Position numbers and translations under genes: made by a program. Below the pieces are notes generated by a model. It was not told where the DNA came from, searched no databases, and saw only the letters and a list, made by a program, of their open reading frames with translations. From Toxotes chatareus (Eukaryota > Chordata > Actinopteri > Toxotidae), in NCBI GenBank assembly GCA_016801885.1, contig JAFBJY010000295.1, positions 144,035 to 208,034 on the forward strand: 64,000 nt of DNA, in the 5' to 3' direction. Within the stretch, counting starts at the first letter, position 1; each line of letters starts with the position of its first letter. This document shows positions 58,898 through 64,000 of this stretch, in pieces.

Positions 58898-58949
58898 AAA
58901 TCAGAACAGATACTACACTTGATCTTAGCCAAAAGGCAGAGAAGCGATG
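58898..58949 (-). pseudogene. U2 snRNA 5' fragment
   Basis: The - strand reads ATCGCTTCTCTGCCTTTTGG then CTAAGATCAAGTGTAGTATC and TGTTCT, the first ~46 nt of U2 including the branch-point-pairing GTAGTA. One change (TCTCTGCC for TCTCGGCC) is present. It then breaks into GATTTAGCACGCGGCAAGCC, which is also found at 62516-62535. The 3' three quarters are missing here. Confidence 0.9.
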
Positions 58950-59123
58950 AGGCCCAAGCGTTTGACGTCCAAATCAAGCTCTTGGTACAACCGTCACTTG
59001 TCGCGGTGTCCCGTTTGTAAGCCAGCTTATCAATTGCCGCCACTTAGCAACTCCGCCCATCTGTCTGCTGTGTACTTTTCCCTGCCGCTATACAAAGATG
59101 TTTGACCTTTCACCAACTCAAAA

Positions 59124-59179
59124 GGCTCAGCCATACGGCAAAGCCGGCCAAAAATAGCTTCAACTCATTGCTGTTCCAC
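59124..59179 (-). pseudogene. U5 snRNA 3' fragment
   Basis: The - strand reads GGAACAGCAATGAGTTGAAG, then CTATTTTTGGCCGGC with a short stem, matching the 3' part of the U5 copies at 58695 and 62327. Loop 1 and the 5' half are absent. Confidence 0.65.
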
Positions 59180-59527
59180 ACCAAAGCCTAGAAATAAAGC
59201 ATACTAGAACAACATCTAGCACACATTTCTTCCACAAACAAGCAGCACAGTCGGACAGGAGAGCTCACACTTCATTTTGTCATGGAAAGGCCACGCCCAC
59301 TTCCCCAATTCCAATGGGAACACGGGAATTGTCATGACTAAACACGCCACTCTGTAGCGTGCACGCCAAAGAGCTTCTGCAGAGCAACACTACCGCTTTG
59401 TGGACAGACTGCAAAAGCTGACATGTAACTCCAAATCAACAAAGCCACTTCACAAAATGGAGAGCCTTCAACAGGTTAGCACATGGGCATTCCTGACACA
59501 TTGTGTTTTCTTCTTCTACACACGCAA

Positions 59528-59691
59528 CAGGGGAGAGCGCGAACACAGTCCCCCACTACCAGAAATTATGCAGTCGAGATTCCCACATTTGGGGAACTCA
59601 CAGTGGTCAGCACAGCCGGAGTGCAATGGCTGAGCCTCACCCTGGGTGAACCACCTTGTTGATCATGGTATCTCCCCTGCCAGGTAAGTAT
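59528..59691 (-). ncRNA. U1 snRNA gene, full-length, variant
   Basis: The - strand starts ATACTTACCTGGCAGGGGAG (the 5' splice site-pairing end is perfect), runs through CCATTGCACTCCGGCTGTGC and CCCCAAATGTGGGAA, and ends CGCGCTCTCCCCTG. The length of 164 nt equals the normal U1. Differences from the usual vertebrate sequence as I know it: stem-loop I reads GATCAACAAGG instead of GATCACGAAGG (near the U1-70K loop), and the Sm site reads AATTTCTGG instead of AATTTGTGG. It could be an expressed variant or a recent pseudogene. Confidence 0.93.
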
Positions 59692-59980
59692 GAGCTGCAG
59701 TTGGAAGAGAGCGGGTGGTGGTCACCAGGCACAGCACTCTGGCTGACGGTGCCTACAATGCATAATCCCACATTTCAGCGCCTTGAGCATCAGCTCCCCT
59801 TTGTCTGTTACATTTATGGCTGAAAAGACACAAACACTGCTGCAAATAGGCTGCGGTGTGCGGCAAACGCGCTTTGTTGGATCTACCCATCATGCACTGC
59901 TCTGCCAAAAACAAAGGAACACTGTGTGAAATGCCACTAGTCAAGCTGTCTCTTGGGAAAGAAAGCAAAGGCCCACGTGG

Positions 59981-61452
59981 GACCAAGGGGGGAGTTGTAG
60001 GTTTCAGCAGTGAGGATCACTTCCGCGTTCAAAAAGCTGCAGTTCCTTGGCTGCCGCTGGGGGCTGGCTCCAGAAGTGAGCAATTCTCCATTGACCCCCA
60101 TGTTAAAATAGCCAACTTTACAGCCTAAAAAAACATATTTACAGCCTGGTACATTTTTTGTTTTTGGTCTCTATTGATAGTTTCCACCTCCGTGAACACT
60201 GTGAGGGGGGTGAATTTTTTTGTACCACAACCGTTTTAGTGTTATTTAGGCTTAATAAATTGGGGTGTGTTTACGTTGAGTGACAGTCCGTAGACAGGCA
60301 CTGACAGTTAGCTCGTTGCTAAAGCATCGGCTGGGCTAGGCGGCTACATCCAGAGGCCTACGGCTACCTCCAGGGGCTGCAGTGTCCGTGTTTGTTTGTC
60401 AATGTTCGGATAGGTTTTTGTGACAGTATGGCTTGTTGTAGTGTGGACTGTACTAACTGACCGTCGAAGGAGTCTGTGTTGCAGTTTTTTCGGTAAGTAA
60501 ATTTCTCACTATTTTACCTGGATGTTTGCACTACTTAGTACCGGCATATTTTACCGCTGGCTTATGACTTAATTGCCGATTTATTGTCGCTGCTGATACA
60601 GATAGAGGACCGGAGCAGATAATGTTAGGAACGCTGCTGCGGTGTGTTCCGTGCTCTCAGAGTCCGTTTATTGCGGCAATACGAGGCTACAACTTTATTT
60701 CGTCTCATTTTTCTGTTTAAAAAGTCCGACATTGCATGAACAGAGCAGCTCCGTCAGTCTGCGGCTGCTGTTGTTTGTGTGCTGCTGTAACTGTAAATGG
60801 ATAGTGGATGGATGCAGCGGCGAAAGCCGTAAATATTAAATATTAAACATTTTAATATATTATCATCATCATTATTTTTTTATCGTTCACTCATTATATA
60901 TCATTAATAATAATGGCAACAATAACAATAATAATAATAATAATGTTTAACTTTTTAATATATTTTATTAATATGAAATAATAATGATTGTTTCACAGTT
61001 AAATAACAGGCTAGAAATAAATCCCCCCCCCTCAACTCCACCAAACCCTGCAGCTCCATCTAAAACCTCTCTATCTGAAACAGTCATGTTTAAAACACAG
61101 CAGCAACATTATGATCTCTGTTGTATGTTCTGTGTCACGGTTACACGGGGTCGAGCTAGTCGGGTCGGACTCGGGGACTGGATGTAGCTGCCGCTTAGCT
61201 TGTTAGCCTAGCTGATTAGCTGATTGGCTTTAGGCTAGCTCGGTTGGTCCGAGCTAAGTGGCCGGATTCTCGGCCGGCTGACCCCGGCTGACCCGTAGAG
61301 TAACCGCCTCTTCGCCAAATATGGAAAGTACACTCCCACTAAAATCCAAGATGGCGCAGCTCAAATGCCCATGGTTTGGTCACAAAAACGACTCCCCGAA
61401 ACCAATGGGTGACGTCACGGGTGCTACGTCCATGTCTTATACAGTCTATGCG
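59981..61452 (+). mobile_element. Nonautonomous DNA-transposon-like repeat, long copy
   Basis: The left edge ACCAAGGGGGGAGTTGTAGG is shared with the fragment at 4070-4260. The right edge is ACGTCCATGTCTTATACAGT then CTATG. The inside is unusually CG-rich for the window (60280-60830 and 61130-61450) and has ATA-rich middle sequence near 60850-60980. No transposase frame was found. It resembles a highly repeated fish element; superfamily unassigned. Confidence 0.55.
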
Positions 61453-61474
61453 CGGGACACTTTTCAAAACATTT

Positions 61475-61790
61475 GACTAAATGAACTAAACACTGACATG
61501 AACTACTAACATGTATTGACTCACCGAAAACCTTGGAGCTGATCTGGACTTTCCTGTGGTTTCCTCTTGTCCTTGTAACAGCAGTAGCTCCTCCCTTCCT
61601 TGTCAATAATTGTGCAGAAATATCTGAGGGCTTCTTTCTTCCTAAATCATAAGCAAGTCCTGTCCAGTCCAACTGTTTCTGCTCCTGTTTGACTTGTGAA
61701 CTTGTCTCTGGCTGTGTGTCCACTTACTGCAGCCTGTGACATCAGGCTGTAGAATCTTGATACATCAAAGGCATCAAAGGACAAACACTC
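61475..61790 (-). repeat. Dispersed repeat A, copy 6 (core form)
   Basis: Core frame intact (DTQPETSSQVKQEQKQLDW onward). It ends shortly after CAGTGTTTAG, next to the right edge of the transposon-like repeat. Confidence 0.85.
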
Positions 61791-61796
61791 TCACAC

Positions 61797-61857
61797 ATAC
61801 CGGTACTTATATCTTTGTGAGGACACTCTCTGGCATAATGCATTCCCTCGCCCTAAC
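61797..61857 (-). repeat. TTAGGG-unit remnant
   Basis: The - strand carries AGGGCGAGGGAATGCATTAT and GTCCTCACAAAGATATAAGT, as at the 5' edges of repeat A copies 4 and 5; the TTAGGG run itself is mostly lost. Confidence 0.6.
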
Positions 61858-62189
61858 CTCTCTCTCTCTTAGCATCTCAGACCTATGTCAGTACCAGTGC
61901 CTCTGTCAAAGAATACAAAAAAAAAAAAAAAAACACTAGACCTGTACACACATAAAGTCATGTATTCATGTAGTCATCTGTGAATGTGTGTTTGATGAGT
62001 GCAAAGTGAAAATGCTGCATGAACCCTTTTTTGTAAAAGCTTCTCTTGTTTCCTTTGCTTCTTACAACTGTATATTTTTCAAGCATCATCTGTCATATTG
62101 AAGAAATAAGTTCATTCAGTAGCGTTATTTGTTTTTTTACTGTCATCATGTACACTTTTCTTGTCTCAAAGATGCCAGCATCCCCACCA
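61858..62189. other. No recognised feature
   Basis: Includes a poly-A run near 61918-61933 and AT-rich sequence up to the second snRNA spacer unit. Confidence 0.4.
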
Positions 62190-62326
62190 AAGCCTAAAAA
62201 TAAAGTATACCAGCGAAATGACAACATCTAGCACACATTTCTTGCGCAAAGAAAGAGCAAAGTTGGACAGGGGAGATCCCACTTGTGGCGCTCTATAAAG
62301 ATGTTTGACTTTTCACCAACTCAAAA
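62190..62326 (-). repeat. snRNA-array spacer unit, copy E2
   Basis: Near-identical to 58555-58690, lying 3' of the U5 copy at 62327-62444. Confidence 0.7.
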
Positions 62327-62444
62327 GGCTCAGCCATAAGGCCGAGCCAGCCAAAAATAACTTCAACTCATTGGTGTTCCTCTCCACGGAAGTCTTTAGT
62401 AAAAGGCTAAAGACTTGTGCGTTATGAAGAGAAACAAGAGTCAG
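62327..62444 (-). ncRNA. U5 snRNA gene copy, second
   Basis: The - strand shows CTTGTTTCTCTTCAT, loop 1 as CTTTAGCCTTTTACTAAAG (A where the other copy has C), CCGTGGAGAGGAAC and ATTTTTGG. It is nearly identical to the copy at 58695 across gene and flanks (to GCCGCGTGCTAAATC at 62535), so they are duplicates. The loop change suggests a variant or pseudogene. Confidence 0.75.
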
Positions 62445-62535
62445 AACGGGCCTGTCTCAGAGAGCAGCTGAGGACCCTAGTCGTCCCAGCTACCACCGTC
62501 GCGGTGCGCCCCCCTTGGCTTGCCGCGTGCTAAAT

Positions 62536-62841
62536 CCCAGCCTCCCCTCCATTGCCCCCCCAGCATCTCCAGCCTGAAAAATCCAGGCCTGGCTTTTACA
62601 TGGAGACTACAAAGTCTGGGAAACGATCAGGCGTCTTCAGGGAGTCCCCGACCAATCATCATAGCTGAAGTGCACTGTGTTGTTGAGCGGGGTTCCCTGG
62701 GTGATATCAGTAAATCAACTGACTGGTTGTGCACAATTCACTTGATAAAAACTTAGCCGCATTTTCCTTCAGCCACTGTAAAAGTTTGACTCCTAACTAA
62801 ACATGTGTGTCAGAGCTTGATTTTCTACAAAGCAAGAGAAA
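62536..62841. other. No recognised gene between U5 and U2 fragments
   Basis: Starts where E1 would continue into the U2 5' fragment. Contains CG-poor sequence with no RNA gene I could identify. It was checked by eye against U4, U6, U11, U12, U3 and 5S. Confidence 0.4.
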
Positions 62842-62977
62842 GGTGCACCGTTCCCCCGGCGGCACTGCAATGCCAGGTCGATGCATGGAGTGAGCGGAGC
62901 AAGCTCCCTTTTCAGCTCCCTCTCCTAAAAATGGGTTTAATACATTATCCCCATATAGGGGACATATCAGATATTAA
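62842..62977 (-). pseudogene. U2 snRNA 3' fragment
   Basis: The - strand reads TTAATATCTGATATGTCCCC, then GGAGCTTGCTCCGCTCACTC and CATGCATCGACCTGGCATTG, ending GGGGAACGGTGCACC: U2 from about nt 54 to its 3' end. The Sm region reads ATTTTTAGGAG instead of ATTTTTGGAG. The missing 5' end is replaced by segment B3 exactly at 62978. The complementary 5' fragment is at 58898-58949. Confidence 0.9.
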
Positions 62978-63281
62978 TGTGCCAATTTTCCATATGAGCT
63001 GTCGTCTTCACCTTTTGTCCTCAGCTCATGTTTTTAGAATTATAAAGGCAGATACTTGAGTCTGACTCATGTTGTTTCCTGCATTAATCAGCTCATCTTC
63101 TGTCTTAAGGAAAATAAACTTGCACACATGTATTTAAACTACACATGGTCAGTGTCAGTGAACATCACACAGCTTTAATATGTGATAAAAGAACTTTTTT
63201 TTCCCTCTGGACATTAGACAGTGTCCACTGTGACTGTCCACCTGAGTATGAATGTTTAACGGTGCAGAGACAGAATAACAC

Positions 63282-63434
63282 ACACAGACACAGTCTCTTC
63301 CTCTCTGGATAAAAGTTCCGGTAGGGGTCGCTAATGTCCGTGTGAAAGCAGCAGAAGAAGCAGCGACAGAGTCTCCAGCTCTTGTGTTCATCAGCAGCGT
63401 TCACACTGGGATTTCTTCCTCCGCTCGGCTTCAT
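63282..63434 (-). CDS. Candidate first exon, cysteine-rich N-terminus (B3, donor lost)
   Basis: Same 51-codon frame as in B1 and B2 (RNFYPERKR here instead of RNCYPERKR), but the deletion removes the GTGAGT donor. The transcript, if made, would read through. It is probably a dead end of this gene copy. Confidence 0.4.
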
Positions 63435-63524
63435 CTGCAGCGCTTTCTCTTCTGGAAATGAACCGCTGGACACGGAGCTTCGTCGGGAAGAGCGCGGAGC
63501 TTTTGCAGCTGATTAAAGGACACC
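63435..63524. promoter_or_regulatory. Candidate bidirectional promoter/5' UTR (B3)
   Basis: A 90-bp spacer between divergent ATG codons with CG-rich words (TTCGTCGGGAAGAGCGCGGA), as in B2. Confidence 0.35.
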
Positions 63525-63716
63525 ATGCTTTACTTCTGGATACACACCGTGTGGATCCCCGCCGTCGCTTTCCTCTTTGGATTTCAAGGCAAGGGGTCGT
63601 TTCATTTCATGTCCTGGCGTTTTCCACTAGGAAACACCGGAGCTGAGAGGGAAATTCCAGCTACCGTGGATGTTTATTGTGCGTGTGTCCGTCTGATGCT
63701 GACTCGAGTTGTGAAG
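63525..63716 (+). CDS. Candidate first exon with signal peptide (B3)
   Basis: ATG at 63525 encodes MLYFWIHTVWIPAVAFLFGF, then QGKGSFHFMSWRFPLGNTGA and a further 24 residues, ending at AAG|GTATGTG, a good donor. The signal peptide is identical to that in B2, and two codon-sized gaps separate the rest. The next exons would lie to the right of the window. Identity unknown. Confidence 0.42.
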
Positions 63717-64000
63717 GTATGTGAAGTGACGTCCCTTCCTGAAAACAGCTGACATGACAGAGAGGTCTGCGCTCCTCACGGCGAAGCCTCTGACTTTCTG
63801 CTGCTTCCTGTTACAGCAGAGCTCTGTTTGCTCTAAATGAAGTTAGTGATGAGTGGAGCTGAGCCGAGCTGACAGCAGTCTTCATGTACAGTAGCAGTGT
63901 GTGACACAGAGAGCAGAGCAGCCTCAGAGGCTGATGGTACAGCTGACAGCTTCAGTACAGTCTCCTCTCAGCACAGTAGTAGAGTAGTGCAGAAACATGT

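Larger units (their letters stand above)
62978..64000 (-). repeat. Segment B, copy 3 (B3, inverted, runs off the window)
   Basis: Reverse complement of about 39570-40815. It starts at CCAATTTTCCATATGAGCTG and continues to the window end. Relative to B2 it lacks about 225 bp between the CTGTGTCTGTGT of the cysteine-rich exon and GTTATTCTGTCTCTGCACC. Confidence 0.93.

Noticed and set aside
62560..62730. Possible C/D snoRNA (ATGATGA ... CTGA on the - strand)
   Set aside because: Boxes could be chance; no terminal stem or paired C'/D' boxes were convincing.

Overview
This window is eukaryotic and almost certainly from a ray-finned (teleost) fish. It holds 174-bp leucine-rich-repeat exons and a B30.2/SPRY-like exon of the fish NLRC3-like receptor family. 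Its repeats are fish-type: Penelope, L2/Rex1-type LINEs with an ATTGAA tail, Tc1, a Helitron and a Polinton-like element. It also has snRNA genes and long CA, CT and GATA microsatellites. Coding density is very low and most open frames are shadows. No complete intact host protein gene was recognised.

Layout. 1-3.6 kb: 3' end of an NLRC3-like gene (+), with two LRR exons and a decayed SPRY-like exon. 4-8.3 kb: a broken SAMD3-like gene (-) between AT-rich 'AGAGTTA' repeat blocks. 8.5-9.3 kb: first of six copies of a dispersed repeat ('A') with a shared open frame. 10-11 kb: LINE fragment. 11.2-12.2 kb: segment B1. 14.4-16.4 kb: broken Penelope-like element with GIY-YIG endonuclease (-). 17.3-19.4 kb: segment C1. 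21.3-25.6 kb: decayed Helitron (-) with Rep (HUH) and PIF1-like helicase, preceded by exons for an SGNH-hydrolase-like domain. 28.7-29.8 kb: truncated LINE. 32.3-34.2 kb: segment D1. 35-39 kb: repeat A copies and a LINE fragment. 39.6-41.1 kb: segment B2, containing a divergent pair of candidate first exons 90 bp apart. 41.1-42.1 kb: LINE. 44.2-46.4 kb: segment C2. 46.4-53.3 kb: Polinton/adintovirus-like element with inverted repeats, interrupted by a 1.6-kb Tc1 transposon. 54.9-57.2 kb: segment D2. 57.2-58.5 kb: hAT-like repeat. 58.5-63.0 kb: snRNA cluster (U1, U5, split U2, all on the - strand) with a second nonautonomous transposon and a repeat A copy inside. 63.0-64.0 kb: segment B3, inverted.

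The large-scale pattern is a host segment B-C-D present twice in tandem (about 11.2-34.2 kb and 39.6-57.2 kb), with a third, inverted B at the right edge. Each unit has its own set of mobile-element insertions. The mobile elements are mostly dead: Helitron, Penelope, Polinton-like and Tc1 coding regions all carry frameshifts or stops. The most unusual items are the SGNH-like exons beside the Helitron frame, the compact Polinton-like element with periodic motifs in its termini, the duplicated divergent first exons, and the U2 snRNA gene whose two halves lie 4 kb apart. No search or alignment software was used; family calls rest on visual recognition of motifs.
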